This document shows positions 4,964 to 5,024 of a DNA stretch of 5,024 nucleotides, in pieces. The notes below the pieces were generated by a model that did not search any database, was not told the DNA's origin, and was given only the letters and a program-made list of their open reading frames with translations. The stretch is from Ruminococcus sp. GTDB taxonomy: Bacteria > Bacillota > Clostridia > Oscillospirales > Ruminococcaceae. How positions within the stretch are numbered: position 1 is the first letter of the stretch; each line of letters opens with the position of its first letter. The position numbers and the translations under genes are program-made. Location: the NCBI GenBank assembly GCA_029063695.1, contig JAIDNR010000278.1, forward strand, positions 1 to 5,024, read 5' to 3'.

Positions 4964-5024
4964 ACACCAAATTGGTTCAAAAATACTTGTCTTATTTTTT
5001 TATTGACGAAATATGAATTTAATT

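Larger units (their letters stand above)
4654..5024. other. Non-coding AT-rich upstream region of the sca cluster
   Basis: This 371-base stretch contains no convincing gene on either strand. It is strongly AT-rich compared with the coding region. It carries two candidate minus-strand promoters (4866-4899 and 4709-4717), a tandem 11-bp repeat (4759-4780), inverted repeats (4725-4751, 4814-4831, 4889-4916, 4966-4976), an 8-bp direct repeat (4947-4963) and the scaC ribosome binding site. The likely role is transcription start and control of the scaC-scaA-scaB operon. This is inferred from position and patterns only. Confidence 0.75.

Noticed and set aside
5003..5008. TTGACG on the plus strand as a -35 box for a divergent gene
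   Set aside because: The matching -10 would fall outside the window, so it cannot be judged.

Overview
This window looks like the 5' part of the cellulosome scaffoldin (sca) gene cluster of a rumen or gut cellulolytic Firmicute, most likely Ruminococcus flavefaciens or a very close relative. Three secreted proteins are encoded head to tail on the minus strand. In order of transcription they are a small cohesin-dockerin adaptor (ScaC type, 289 aa), a scaffoldin with a cohesin and a C-terminal dockerin (ScaA type, 560 aa), and the first 629 codons of a multi-cohesin scaffoldin (ScaB type) that runs off the window at position 1. The order scaC-scaA-scaB, Thr/Pro/Ala-rich linkers, Gram-positive signal peptides and an AT-rich non-coding leader all fit that assignment. 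It rests on protein features and remembered gene order, not on a database search, and I do not assign a strain.

Layout: 5024-4654 is a non-coding, AT-rich upstream region with two candidate minus-strand promoters, a tandem 11-bp repeat, several inverted repeats and a strong Shine-Dalgarno site. scaC occupies 4653-3784. A 156-base gap (3783-3628) holds a perfect 20-bp palindrome but no terminator. scaA occupies 3627-1945. After a 55-base gap, scaB runs from 1889 to beyond position 1. No transcription terminator is visible between the genes, so they are probably cotranscribed, and the rest of scaB should continue beyond position 1. In described R. flavefaciens clusters, cttA and scaE follow.

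How the parts work together (family knowledge): enzyme dockerins and the ScaC dockerin plug into ScaA-type cohesins. The ScaC cohesin brings in a different set of dockerin proteins. The divergent ScaA dockerin plugs into the second cohesin type on ScaB, and ScaB is in turn held at the cell surface by ScaE. Here ScaB begins with two cohesins almost identical to the ScaA cohesin, followed by at least two of a clearly different type. ScaB should therefore bind both enzyme/ScaC dockerins directly and ScaA.

The most notable features are the very recent sequence exchange among the ScaA-type cohesins (335 bp identical within scaB, about 96% identical to scaA), the strain-specific module arrangement, and the patterned upstream regulatory region. 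I see no mobile element, RNA gene or CRISPR array, and no wholly new system. All plus-strand open frames look like shadows of the three real genes.
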